Shown: one piece after another, positions 9,319 through 18,746 of the stretch
Numbering within the stretch: position 1 is the stretch's first letter
Layout: the number at the start of each line of letters is the position of its first letter
Source: an uncultured Lachnospiraceae bacterium
GTDB taxonomy: Bacteria > Bacillota > Clostridia > Lachnospirales > Lachnospiraceae
Assembly: GCA_910585345.1 (NCBI GenBank)
Contig: CAJUDS010000002.1
Span: forward strand, 62,001 to 126,000
DNA length: 64,000 nucleotides
Direction of reading: 5' to 3'
The notes under the pieces: model-generated
Databases searched by the model: none
Told to the model about the DNA's origin: nothing
The model's input: the letters and a program-made list of their open reading frames with translations, nothing else
Translations under genes and position numbers: made by a program

Positions 9319-9981
9319 ATGACAAATGAAACCCGCAAAAAACTGTTTTCTTTTTATCCATATTGTATCGCATTTTTTGTCGTTCTGTTATGTCTGGCAG
9401 TCTGGCCGCTGCAGCTTCTTGGTCATACGTCTTACGAGAGCGCTTCTCTGGAAAGAGGGATTTTTCCCAACTTAAACCTTTCCGACGGCTCCGTGCCTGC
9501 GGGAGAGTTTACCCCGGCGCACAGACAGCTCGACAGTATATCCTTCCGCTTTCTGATCAGCGGACAGGCGCCGGACGGCACAGTGACACTGGAACTGCAC
9601 AGCGGCCCGCAGCGGCAAAAACAGAAAATCTGCTCCGTCGAACTGGAATCCGGAGATATTATGAACTATCGATGGATCGATTTCCCGCTTGATCTGGAAC
9701 TGGAACCGGACGCCACATATACCTGGCAGCTCCGCGCCGCCGACTATGAAGAGGCCTCCCTGGCTCTTTATTCCGGCAGTCCCGTCATCGGGCCAAATGA
9801 AGCGGGACCGTTCTATTATAATGATATTCCGGAAGAGAAGCATATGCCCGCGGTCATCTACACCTATAGCGATCAAATAGACGCAGAACACTGCCTGCCC
9901 TATTATGCCGCATTTTTACTGTTTGGCCTGCTGTTGTTTACCATGTGCCGCAAATTCGAAAAATACACTGAGGATGTTTAA
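9319..9981 (+). CDS. Membrane protein with an extracytoplasmic beta-rich domain between two helices, unknown function
   Basis: I do not recognise this 220-residue protein. It has a membrane helix near residues 10-32, an outer domain of about 150 residues that looks beta-rich (TVTLELHS, YTWQLRA), and a second helix near the C-terminus ending in a basic tail. An upstream ATG at 9268 would add 17 residues but sits only nine bases after the -10 box. The ATG at 9319 follows AAGGA and is preferred. It lies one base ahead of a large GT-C-like gene that also has an outer beta-rich domain, so it may be an accessory subunit of that enzyme. This role is a guess from position. Confidence 0.8.
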   Translation: MTNETRKKLFSFYPYCIAFFVVLLCLAVWPLQLLGHTSYESASLERGIFPNLNLSDGSVPAGEFTPAHRQLDSISFRFLISGQAPDGTVTLELHSGPQRQKQKICSVELESGDIMNYRWIDFPLDLELEPDATYTWQLRAADYEEASLALYSGSPVIGPNEAGPFYYNDIPEEKHMPAVIYTYSDQIDAEHCLPYYAAFLLFGLLLFTMCRKFEKYTEDV

Positions 9982-9982
9982 T

Positions 9983-12223
9983 ATGATACAGAGAATAGCC
10001 AAAAAACTGATTCCCTATCTGCTGTTTATCCTTGCAGGCGCCGCTTTTCTCGTTATGGGCGACGAGAGCCGTACGCCGGTTACAATCAACGCCTGCGACA
10101 TGAAACGCTACTCCGGTTATGAAGACAACACTTCCGTCGGCCTTACTCCCGACAGCCAGTTTTCCGGCACCATGCTGTCCAGTTCCAGTTATCTGCTTGA
10201 TCCCGGCGTCTATACGCTGGGAATCGCCTATATGACGGACGGTGAGGAGGATGAACTGGTCATCCGCGACAACGGCGCCGAGCTTGGCGCATATAAACTT
10301 GACCCCGATGTAACTTATAAAGAATACACCTTTGAACTGGAACGCTCTTCTCCCGACTTTCAATTTTCAATTGACTATAGCGGCACAAGCAAAATTCTCA
10401 TTGAAAGCGCCACATTGATTCCGGCGGGGCGGTTTTATCATGACACCTCTCTGCTGATCACGCTTCTCGTCTGCCTGACGGCCGCGTTCGGCCTCTGGCG
10501 ATATCTTTTCGAAAAACGCGGACGGCGTATCCGCGACAACTACATCACACTGACTCTGGTCGGCATCGGTCTCTTTGCCTCGCTCCCCTATCTGAATACA
10601 GGTCTTTCCTGGGCAGTAGACCTGTGCTATCATCTGATTCGTATTGAGGGGATCAAGAACGGACTGCTGTCCGGCCAGTTTCCCGTGGTCATCTATCCGG
10701 AGGCTATGTATGGAAACGGATATCTGAACTGCATGTATCCCAATCTGTTTCTGTACCTTCCCGCCTTTCTGCGCATGAAAGGCATCTCCATGGCGGACAG
10801 CTTTAAATGCCTCATCTTCCTGTTCAACATTGCCACTGCCTTTCTGACCTACCACTGCGCAAAAACAATTGGGGGCACACGCAAGGCCGCGCTGCTGGCC
10901 TCTCTCTTGTATACATGCTGCCCGTATCGTTTTACGAACATTTATGCCAGAGGCGCCGTAGGGGAATTTCTCGCTATGACATTTTTCCCTCTCGTTTTTA
11001 CCGGCCTTTACCACATCTGCATCGGCGACCGCAAAAAATGGATCTATCTTGCACTCGGCATGACCGGGCTTTTGCAGACCCATATTCTCAGTGTGACTTT
11101 GGCAGGCGTTTTCTGCGCAATTTTCTGTATTATTTATCTGAAACAGCTCTTTACAGAAAAACGCTTTGCCGGACTGCTGAAAGCAGTTGGCATCGCTCTG
11201 CTGCTCAATATTGGTTTTCTCGTACCGTTTCTTGATTTTTACCGGAACGGAAATCTATGGATGGATGCCCTTGATCTGGGCACCTACCAGGAATATACGA
11301 TGCATCTGTCAGCGCTTTTCGGTCTGCAGACGACAGGTGATTATTACATGCTCACACTGGGGATTCCGCTTGCGGTCTGCGCCGCTATTTCCCTGGCCTA
11401 TGTGCTGCTGGAACAAAGAAAGGGCGAACAGGAAGCCTATGTCCGTTATCTGTTTGTGCTCGGCGCTTTCCTGACTTTTATGATGCTGCCCATCTTCCCG
11501 GGCTGGAAGATGATGTCCATCCTTCCCCTGAAGATCGTACTGGAAAAAGTGCAGTTCGCCTGGCGGCTGCTTGGTCCTGTCAGCCTGCTGTTCGCCGTTG
11601 CCGGAAGCATTCACTGCTTCCGCTCCCAAATGCTGAAACGTTATAGCCGTATCCTATTCGTAGCGCTTGCCGGTATCTGCATGCTGTCCTGTACACGCTT
11701 TAAAGGCGAAGATTTTGCCTACTCTGCTAACAACCGCTACACTGCAGGCCATGAAAGCAAACTGACCGGCATTCCCAAAGGCGCCAATACCGTGGTATAC
11801 CCTTTTGAATGGCGTCCAAGACATACCATCGACGCGGATCTTGTTACGCAGCCCCAGGTATCCGACGAAAGTCAGGTTCAAATAAAAAAGACCCGGCGGG
11901 TAGGAACTACTACCGCCCTGCAGTATACCTGCGGGACCGGCGACCAGTATATTGAGCTGCCTGTCGTTTATTATAAAGGATATCAGGCTGTCAACGAAGA
12001 CGGCAGCCCCATCACGCTGGAAGAAGGCTATAACAACAGAATCCGCATCCCGCTGCAGGGAGACGGAAAAACCCATACCGTCACTTTACATTACAATATT
12101 CCGGCATCCTATACGATATCCGCCTGGATCTCCATCCTGGCAGCGCTGCTCCTGACACTTGCCTTTGTTATACGGAAGTTAAAACCCGCGCTGCTGCAGA
12201 GCAGGAAAAAAACGCTGCCTTAA
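9983..12223 (+). CDS. Large GT-C-like membrane protein, 6-PTPS-related membrane domain type
   Basis: The 746-residue product starts with one helix and an outer beta-rich domain (about residues 30-140). It then has about ten helices and a soluble C-terminal domain closed by a last helix. The loop with GLSWAVDLCYHLIRIEG and the run YARGAVGEFLAMTFFPL match the pattern I know from the 6-pyruvoyl-tetrahydropterin synthase-related membrane domain family (PF10131), whose members are believed to be GT-C-like. A reading frame also extends upstream to 9905, but the ATG at 9983 directly follows the preceding stop and has GAGG nine bases upstream. With the polyprenyl-phosphate GT2 just downstream as sugar donor maker, it probably transfers a sugar outside the membrane. 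Confidence 0.85.
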   Translation: MIQRIAKKLIPYLLFILAGAAFLVMGDESRTPVTINACDMKRYSGYEDNTSVGLTPDSQFSGTMLSSSSYLLDPGVYTLGIAYMTDGEEDELVIRDNGAELGAYKLDPDVTYKEYTFELERSSPDFQFSIDYSGTSKILIESATLIPAGRFYHDTSLLITLLVCLTAAFGLWRYLFEKRGRRIRDNYITLTLVGIGLFASLPYLNTGLSWAVDLCYHLIRIEGIKNGLLSGQFPVVIYPEAMYGNGYLNCMYPNLFLYLPAFLRMKGISMADSFKCLIFLFNIATAFLTYHCAKTIGGTRKAALLASLLYTCCPYRFTNIYARGAVGEFLAMTFFPLVFTGLYHICIGDRKKWIYLALGMTGLLQTHILSVTLAGVFCAIFCIIYLKQLFTEKRFAGLLKAVGIALLLNIGFLVPFLDFYRNGNLWMDALDLGTYQEYTMHLSALFGLQTTGDYYMLTLGIPLAVCAAISLAYVLLEQRKGEQEAYVRYLFVLGAFLTFMMLPIFPGWKMMSILPLKIVLEKVQFAWRLLGPVSLLFAVAGSIHCFRSQMLKRYSRILFVALAGICMLSCTRFKGEDFAYSANNRYTAGHESKLTGIPKGANTVVYPFEWRPRHTIDADLVTQPQVSDESQVQIKKTRRVGTTTALQYTCGTGDQYIELPVVYYKGYQAVNEDGSPITLEEGYNNRIRIPLQGDGKTHTVTLHYNIPASYTISAWISILAALLLTLAFVIRKLKPALLQSRKKTLP

Positions 12224-12298
12224 TGCAGCCCGGTACGCGTACGCATCCGCTTAACTCATGCCCGCGGGAATAAATGATGGAAAGGAAAGGAAAATAAA

Positions 12299-13249
12299 AT
12301 GTTAGATAAGATAGCAGTTCTGATTCCCTGTTATAACGAAGCTCCCACCATCGGGAAAGTGATCCGTGACGCCAAAGCCGCTCTGCCGGAGGCCGTTATC
12401 TATGTATATGACAATAATTCTACCGACGATACCGCCCGGATCGCATCACAGGCCGGCGCCGTCGTACGGCAGGAATATCAACAGGGAAAGGGCAATGTAA
12501 TCCGCCGCATGTTCCGTGAAATCGACGCACAGTGCTATCTTCTCATCGACGGAGACGATACCTATCCTCTGGAACAGGCAAAAGAAATGACTGACTATGT
12601 ATTGGAGCGTCATGCAGACATGGTCGTGGGCGACCGGCTTTCCTCCACCTATTTTACGGAAAACAAGCGGCCTTTTCATAATTTCGGCAACAGCCTCGTA
12701 AGAGAAAGCATCAATCATCTGTTCCGCTCAAATATCAAAGATATCATGACCGGCTACCGTGCATTCAGCTATTGCTTTGTCAAGACATTCCCGGTTCTTT
12801 CCCAGGGATTCGAAATCGAAACGGAAATGACGATCCATGCTGTCTATAACCATATGCAGATCGAAAACGTCGTCGTAGACTACCGCGACCGCCCGCAGGG
12901 AAGCACTTCCAAACTGAATACTTATTCCGACGGATTCCGGGTTTTAAAAATGATTCTCCGTCTTTTCAAGACCTATAAGCCGCTGGCCTTTTTTTCCATG
13001 ATCGCCGCTTGTTTGCTGCTGCTGGCCATCGGTTTCTTCATTCCCGTGTTCATCCGCTTTCTGGAAACACATCTCGTCCTGCAGATACCAACCCTGGTCG
13101 TATGCGGCTTTGCTACTCTGGCAGCTATCCAGGCTTTCTTTGCCGGACTGATCTTAAGCAATATGAGCGAAAATAACCGACGGGATTTCGAATACCAGCT
13201 TCAGCGAACGGAGGACAGGTATACGGATTTAAAAGAAAAAAATCGTTAA
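12299..13249 (+). CDS. GT2 polyprenyl-phosphate glycosyltransferase (DPM1/GtrB-like)
   Basis: A 316-residue protein. The GT-A domain begins with VLIPCYNEAPTIGKVI and has YDNNSTDDT and the metal-binding LIDGDDTYP near residue 82. Two membrane helices follow (about 232-252 and 268-290) and then a charged tail of about 25 residues. This layout is that of dolichyl/undecaprenyl-phosphate mannose or glucose synthases, which load a single sugar on the lipid carrier for use by GT-C enzymes across the membrane. Several such GT-C-like enzymes are encoded on both sides. The start at 12299 has GGAAAGGAAAGG upstream. The sugar cannot be told from sequence. Confidence 0.9.
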   Translation: MLDKIAVLIPCYNEAPTIGKVIRDAKAALPEAVIYVYDNNSTDDTARIASQAGAVVRQEYQQGKGNVIRRMFREIDAQCYLLIDGDDTYPLEQAKEMTDYVLERHADMVVGDRLSSTYFTENKRPFHNFGNSLVRESINHLFRSNIKDIMTGYRAFSYCFVKTFPVLSQGFEIETEMTIHAVYNHMQIENVVVDYRDRPQGSTSKLNTYSDGFRVLKMILRLFKTYKPLAFFSMIAACLLLLAIGFFIPVFIRFLETHLVLQIPTLVVCGFATLAAIQAFFAGLILSNMSENNRRDFEYQLQRTEDRYTDLKEKNR

Positions 13250-13334
13250 AAATCTTCTGTATTTCCCTGCGCGCCTGCGGTAATGCTTCCAGCACGTTTT
13301 TATGATCCCCCCAGGCTGCGCATAGAATGCGGTT

Positions 13335-15725
13335 CTATTCTACAAACGCCGCCGTTAAAAATACACCGCCTTCTCTTATATCGACCAGAATTTCATCAGA
13401 CTGCGGCGCAGCGGACCCGTCCCAACCGGCAAATTGCCAGCCTGACTTGGGAACTGCCGTTATCCTGACAGGATAGTCCGTAAAATACCTGCCGCTCCAC
13501 GTCCCGTTCACAAGTTCCACCTCCGAACCATTTACGCTGATGATTCCTCCTTCGCTGTTTTCGACCGTAATATGCAGTTCTTCCAATGCACCCTCCAGGC
13601 CGAAATCTTCTTTCATATAGCCTATAATATAGTCATAACGCTTCTGCAGAAAATTCTGCAGGTCGTCTGCTTCCTCATGATAATCGGATTCCTTACGATT
13701 TTCTCCATAAAACCTTTTAAAATCCCATACAAGCGGTTCTCTCATAACCTCACGAAGTCTTAAGAACTCTGTCAATAATGCCTGTTCTGAAAGGCACGTA
13801 TTGGTCAAATCACAAAAATTAAGCACAAACTCCTGTCTGAACTGCACATTGTTCATCAAATTGTCAAACAGTCTGCTTTTCTCTCTTACATAACGAAAAG
13901 AATCCATATCTGCAAGGCTCTCTGATAACCCGCCGTTTCCCCAATTCATATCATAAATCATCCAACGCCATTTGCCATCCTGATAGCTTTGTTCCGTAAT
14001 GCTGCGCGATCTCCACAGCGCTTCATTCATATCCGGCCAGTCTTCACACCTCGCAGCATAAATCTCCGTTCCATAGTAATCCATAAAACTCTGCATATCA
14101 ATCAATCCGCACAACTTTTCATATTCTTCCGGATCCGAAAAGTCCTTTTCCTCCGCCATCTGCATCAAATCCAGATAATAGCCATAATCTTCTTCCTCTC
14201 CACAGTTAAGATGGGTGGCTTTTATCATAATAACATCATCTGCCGGAACCCCGTAATTTTCCTCGACATATTTCTCATCAAATTTTTCCATCAAATGATA
14301 AATTCCCCAATACTCTCCGTCTAAAAATACATAACACGGGATATTTTTCATCGTGGAAAAATGAAGTTCATTACAAGTGTTATGAATCAAGACATCCCTG
14401 ATCTTCATCTTGTAATCATTGGCTCCGGAAAAAAGAGCAACCCGGCAGGCTCCCGTATCCCCAAAAAATGGTTCTGAAAAATAATCTCTTCCGCTATAAA
14501 TGTCTCTCGCATACAGTTTCAGGCTTTTCTGCACATAAGACCTTGTTGCACCGCCTTTAATTCTGACGCCTGCTTCCTCCTCCATCACCAGATTTCTCTC
14601 CGCATCAAAATAGTCAATATGTACCGGTCTTTCCCATTCCCGCCCCTGGTTTGTATAGTTTCCCTTCCATCTCATCCAATTGTCCGGATTACGCATCCTG
14701 GCAAGCTCTCCGCTTTCCACAAACTGATCAAAGGTCTGCCCTGCAACATAAATTCCCTTCTCATAATCAAACAGATGTGCCGGGTCCGTTATCAACGAAA
14801 TTACAGGAAAGGAATCATACCCCTTCTCATCAAATCCTACAAAATACGATCTCGTTGCGACAGCGCTTTTTTCCATTCCGTCATTGCTGATCACAACTGC
14901 ACGCACAACAACGGCCTTATCCACCTTTTCTGACGGCACTGCGTATCTGTCCTCCTCCGCAAAAAAACCGGCGGACAAGTCCGTTCTCGCAGCATATTTG
15001 TTCTCATTTTTACTTGCATCTTCAATCAGGATGGGAGCCTCATACAAAAAAGACTGCGCGGTAGGTTCGCTTCCATCCAGCGTATAATAGATCCTCCCTT
15101 TCTGATCTGACATGATTTCCAGATAAAAAGATTCCTCATAAAATCCGCTGTCGACGGAAAATAACGGCTGTTCCATCTTTTCCGGCAAAATCCGCTCCGC
15201 GGCATCGTTGGCAGCGCCCGGCGTCGGCGTTTCATGCTGCCACTGCCCATCCGCATTTCTTCCATAACTTGTATCATATCTTAACTGGGGAACGCTTACC
15301 CAGTCAATTAAGTTTTCTTCCTGATCAAACAAATACAACGTTGTGCCGCCGTCTTTCACAGCAAAGTCGGCATAGGCGGCTCCTGAGATACGATCTTTCT
15401 TTTTGGACAGAAAAACCATTGCCGTATCTCCGGCGTCGATTGTAAAATCTCCTAAGAAATATCGATTGATTCCTGCCACACTGTCCGAAAGGTAAAATCC
15501 TTCCAGCGATATCTCTTTTTCCTGTTCATTATAAAGCTCTATATAATCTCTGTATACGCCGTCTTCCCCGGCAAACGTAGAAAAATTATGACAGACTTCA
15601 TTGATGCTTACCGTATGCTCCACCTCAGCCATTACCGCCTTTTGGCGATAACCGCTCCCTAATAGAACGACACAGCCTATGACATTCAAAGCAACTACTG
15701 TCATTTTTATTTTATTTCTCTTCAT
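13335..15725 (-). CDS. CotH kinase protein with lamin-tail and chitobiase-type domains
   Basis: A 796-residue secreted or anchored protein. In order it shows a signal or anchor helix (8-30), a lamin-tail domain (about 38-175, NEVCHNFS... YIELYN), a chitobiase/HexA C-terminal-type beta domain (about 185-297, IYYTLDGSEPT), and a CotH kinase domain (about 305-700). The kinase domain has GVRIKGGATRSY and the metal motif MIYDMNWGN near 589-597. An InlB-like repeat closes the protein (ITAVPKSGWQFAGW). This is the usual large form of extracellular CotH proteins in Clostridia. The chosen start at 15725 overlaps the flippase end by 14 bases; the frame stays open to 15755. It is less similar to the other two CotH proteins here than they are to each other. 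Confidence 0.9.
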   Translation of the reverse strand: MKRNKIKMTVVALNVIGCVVLLGSGYRQKAVMAEVEHTVSINEVCHNFSTFAGEDGVYRDYIELYNEQEKEISLEGFYLSDSVAGINRYFLGDFTIDAGDTAMVFLSKKKDRISGAAYADFAVKDGGTTLYLFDQEENLIDWVSVPQLRYDTSYGRNADGQWQHETPTPGAANDAAERILPEKMEQPLFSVDSGFYEESFYLEIMSDQKGRIYYTLDGSEPTAQSFLYEAPILIEDASKNENKYAARTDLSAGFFAEEDRYAVPSEKVDKAVVVRAVVISNDGMEKSAVATRSYFVGFDEKGYDSFPVISLITDPAHLFDYEKGIYVAGQTFDQFVESGELARMRNPDNWMRWKGNYTNQGREWERPVHIDYFDAERNLVMEEEAGVRIKGGATRSYVQKSLKLYARDIYSGRDYFSEPFFGDTGACRVALFSGANDYKMKIRDVLIHNTCNELHFSTMKNIPCYVFLDGEYWGIYHLMEKFDEKYVEENYGVPADDVIMIKATHLNCGEEEDYGYYLDLMQMAEEKDFSDPEEYEKLCGLIDMQSFMDYYGTEIYAARCEDWPDMNEALWRSRSITEQSYQDGKWRWMIYDMNWGNGGLSESLADMDSFRYVREKSRLFDNLMNNVQFRQEFVLNFCDLTNTCLSEQALLTEFLRLREVMREPLVWDFKRFYGENRKESDYHEEADDLQNFLQKRYDYIIGYMKEDFGLEGALEELHITVENSEGGIISVNGSEVELVNGTWSGRYFTDYPVRITAVPKSGWQFAGWDGSAAPQSDEILVDIREGGVFLTAAFVE

Positions 15726-16980
15726 TTGCTTCCGAAGGCCTCCAGTTTCCCACATAGCGAATCAATCTCCATGCAAAAATTCCCAGCGTAATCGCACTCG
15801 ATACAAACAGCGTGGTGTTCACTCCGTCCACGCCCCACTGCATGATACAGGGATACGATATCCCCGCTGCCGCCACTGTTCCGGCAACACTGCCAAGCAG
15901 CAGTCCTTTCATGTCCCGCATGATCGTGAGCACCGCGCCTGCAAACCAGATCAGCGCAATGATACCGCAGCACAATACGGTCGGCGTCAGCAGATAAGCG
16001 TACGCTCTGATTTTTTCCGTAAAAAGCAGCACCAGCGCCCATTCTCCCAGCAGCCCGCACCCTACCGCCGCCGCCAGCACAAGCACGGCAATCGCCGCAG
16101 TCAAACGCCAAAACAGCGTCAGAAACTTTCCTTTCTCACCGCTGCGCAGATATTCCGTAAACAGCACCGTAAACGTAGTAAAAATATAAGACGATAGCAA
16201 CTGGATGACAGAAGCCGGTATCGCCACCGAAGCATAGTACCCCAACACCTCGCTTCCGGCAATCCTTTCTAGAAAATATCTGGGAATCGGAACGACCGCG
16301 TTCAGACAGACCGCATAGACAAACAGCGGAAAACACTCCTTTGTCAACGCCGTCAGAGCTTTCTTGTCAAAACAAAGCCGAAAAGGCTCGCACCGATACG
16401 CGCGCGGAATATCATAGAAAAGAATTACGCCATAAGCGCCGCACAGCATGACAACCGTCGTTATGACCAGGCTGCCTGTCAGCATTTCCACTGCGATAAA
16501 CCCGGTCAGTGTCAGAATCCCCCGCATGAAAAAGGACTTGCCGGATATATCCAGCCGCCACACTTTCTGATCAATACCATGCAGTACATCCACAAGCGGC
16601 TCGCTCAGACGATATCCCATAAACAATAAGAGAAACACCGTCACATAGAGCGGATACCCGTTCGCCAGCACAAATAACGCGTATAGCAGGAGTGCGGCAG
16701 CCGCCGCAAAGACCCTGTGCGTTACATAAATGTCCGTTGCATATTTGCCTGATGCATCCGACACCTGAAAGTTACGGATACTAAAATATGCAATATTGGT
16801 AAACACATTTGTGAGGGACAGACCGAGCGAAAGATAACCTGCTTCCGTATATCCTGCCAGATGCACAATGAGAATTGTCATCATCCACTGCGCCCCTATG
16901 AAACCAAAAGAACCGGCTACATTCCACAGCATATTTTTCCGAACCGTCTGCGCCGAAACATTCCCCGCCGTATTTTCCAT
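15712..16980 (-). CDS. Wzx-like polysaccharide flippase (PST/MOP superfamily)
   Basis: The 422-residue protein is hydrophobic throughout with about twelve helices. Its N-terminus (NMLWNVAGSFGFIGAQWMM, then TNVFTNIAYFSIRNFQVSD) looks like oligosaccharide flippases of the MOP superfamily. Such proteins move undecaprenyl-diphosphate-linked repeat units to the outer face of the membrane. It sits between two CotH genes, one base after the upstream one. It is the only Wzx-type flippase in the window; the two ABC exporters at 29574 and 45745 may serve separate glycans. Confidence 0.85.
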   Translation of the reverse strand: MENTAGNVSAQTVRKNMLWNVAGSFGFIGAQWMMTILIVHLAGYTEAGYLSLGLSLTNVFTNIAYFSIRNFQVSDASGKYATDIYVTHRVFAAAAALLLYALFVLANGYPLYVTVFLLLFMGYRLSEPLVDVLHGIDQKVWRLDISGKSFFMRGILTLTGFIAVEMLTGSLVITTVVMLCGAYGVILFYDIPRAYRCEPFRLCFDKKALTALTKECFPLFVYAVCLNAVVPIPRYFLERIAGSEVLGYYASVAIPASVIQLLSSYIFTTFTVLFTEYLRSGEKGKFLTLFWRLTAAIAVLVLAAAVGCGLLGEWALVLLFTEKIRAYAYLLTPTVLCCGIIALIWFAGAVLTIMRDMKGLLLGSVAGTVAAAGISYPCIMQWGVDGVNTTLFVSSAITLGIFAWRLIRYVGNWRPSEANEEK

Positions 16981-16981
16981 C

Positions 16982-18745
16982 TCATTTATCCTCTATATAG
17001 ACTGCCTGCAGCGTAAAGGGAACCCCGTCATAGATTTCCGTAAAATCATAAAGCTCCCCTGTGTCCTGCCGGATCCAGTGATCGAACACATATCCCTCAC
17101 GTTTCGGATCCCTTGGTTCATTGATTGTTCTGCCTTCTATGGCATCCAGCAAAGTTACATACATAACGCCGTCCCCCGGGTCGCATTGAATCCGGTCATA
17201 ACGCCGTCCTTCCAGCCAGATATCATTTAAAAATTCCATCCGCAGCCGCAGAAATTCTCTGATCTCATTGACTTCCGTCCCGTATGCCTTCTCAAAATCC
17301 GTCTCTCTCTCATACTTAAAATCCTCAAAAGGGTCCCAGCGCATATAGTCCATCCGTGCAGACTCCCATATTTCGTCCCGGTAAGCGTCTATCCGCTCAT
17401 TAACCATCCATTCTATGACCGGGACCGCGCTTTCGCGATACTCCTTTATCACAGACTTCCGGAAATAGGGCTGCTCATATAAATCGTACCACCAGGAAGC
17501 ATTTTCCTGCTTCGTAGCCGCGAAAATCCCTCTCGGCTCCTGGTAATTGACAGGGCGGGTATGCTCAATCAGCGGATTACCAAGAGACTTGTCATAATCC
17601 CATACCGGACCGGCATACAGACTGGCCTTTGCACCCGCATCTTTATAAAAATACTGGCTGCTGTACATGGCGTCCAGATTTTTGCTGATCTCCTCTACCA
17701 GATATTTTCTGGCAAAGCTGGTAATGTCAATGCAGCTTTCTTCTATCCTGCCCTGCCGGATGGCGTCCTCCGTCTCCTGAAATGTCCGGCAGATATAATC
17801 AAACTGCGCGGCGGAAGGCGCCTTGGGACGCCTGATAATCACGCTCTGTCCGTTCTCCGTCACAAAATAATAGTTTTCCTCCTGCGCACGTTCCGTATAT
17901 TCCAGCGCCGTGAGAAAACCTGTCTCCGTATCGCTGCCGCCTGTGCTGACGGGTATCCGGCCGGGCGCCGCCTCCGCTTTCTCCGAAAGCTGATAAGAGC
18001 CTCTGTATTCTTCATTGATATATAAGTCAATGTGTATGCTGGCCGGAGAATAAGCAAGCCCCATCTCCCCCGCCATATCATATACAATTCTGTCACGCAG
18101 CAGCGAGCGGTCCTGTCTGTTGGCCAGCAGAATATAGTTTTCCAGTCTGCCTGTGCCCAGCAGGTCTGCAGGCTCCTGCAACGACATCTGATACGGCTTT
18201 TTGTCTTCCAGAAACGTTACATTGCCTCTCGATTTCAGCTTTTCGATACCACCCGCAGACAATACGCTCCCATCCGCCATGATCATCTCATACATCCCCG
18301 GCTCTCCGTTTCCCTTTTCGGCCTCTATATAAGACAGACTTCCTGACTGCGTTGTAATAAACAGCGCCGGTATGTTGGCCGAACGCATCACCTTTACCGT
18401 ATAATCGCTGCCGCGCACACGCAGGACATGCTCCCCGCTCTGCAGACAGTCCGTCTTCCCCCAGAGCCCAAGGCGCTGCCCGTCCCAGCTTTTTGACAAA
18501 GCATAACCGCTTTCTATGACGCAGGAAACATTTTCGTCGCAGAAAGCAGGAAGAAACAGATATTCTTTTCCGTCATAATCATTGTGCCAAAGTTTCAGCC
18601 TGATTTCTCCCTCTCCGGCCTGCACCGCAAAAGTGATATCTCCCGCAGCTACGGCTTCCCGCTCCATCAGCCGGGCACGCAGCAGCAAAAAAAACGGAAG
18701 CATACAGACTGTCGCCGCCAATACGGCAATTTTGTATTTTCTCAT
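16982..18745 (-). CDS. CotH-like kinase family surface protein, paralog of 535-2532
   Basis: A 587-residue protein with an N-terminal helix (5-23), SRGNVT near 172-177, KKPYQ at 182-186, SQYFYK near 363-368, and the metal motif WDYDKSLGN at 382-390. It ends with an InlB-like stretch (REGYVFDHW). Order and motifs match the CotH protein at 535-2532 closely, so one derives from the other. The frame is open to 18787, but the ATG at 18745 has GGAG six bases upstream and follows the stop of the GT4 gene at once, so it is the likely start. The family phosphorylates proteins in spore coats; its target here is unknown. Confidence 0.9.
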   Translation of the reverse strand: MRKYKIAVLAATVCMLPFFLLLRARLMEREAVAAGDITFAVQAGEGEIRLKLWHNDYDGKEYLFLPAFCDENVSCVIESGYALSKSWDGQRLGLWGKTDCLQSGEHVLRVRGSDYTVKVMRSANIPALFITTQSGSLSYIEAEKGNGEPGMYEMIMADGSVLSAGGIEKLKSRGNVTFLEDKKPYQMSLQEPADLLGTGRLENYILLANRQDRSLLRDRIVYDMAGEMGLAYSPASIHIDLYINEEYRGSYQLSEKAEAAPGRIPVSTGGSDTETGFLTALEYTERAQEENYYFVTENGQSVIIRRPKAPSAAQFDYICRTFQETEDAIRQGRIEESCIDITSFARKYLVEEISKNLDAMYSSQYFYKDAGAKASLYAGPVWDYDKSLGNPLIEHTRPVNYQEPRGIFAATKQENASWWYDLYEQPYFRKSVIKEYRESAVPVIEWMVNERIDAYRDEIWESARMDYMRWDPFEDFKYERETDFEKAYGTEVNEIREFLRLRMEFLNDIWLEGRRYDRIQCDPGDGVMYVTLLDAIEGRTINEPRDPKREGYVFDHWIRQDTGELYDFTEIYDGVPFTLQAVYIEDK

Positions 18746-18746
18746 G

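Noticed and set aside
13250..13334. Terminator between the converging runs ending at 13249 and 13335
   Set aside because: The only stem (TGCT/AGCA before TTTTT near 13290-13305) has four pairs, too weak to list as a feature.
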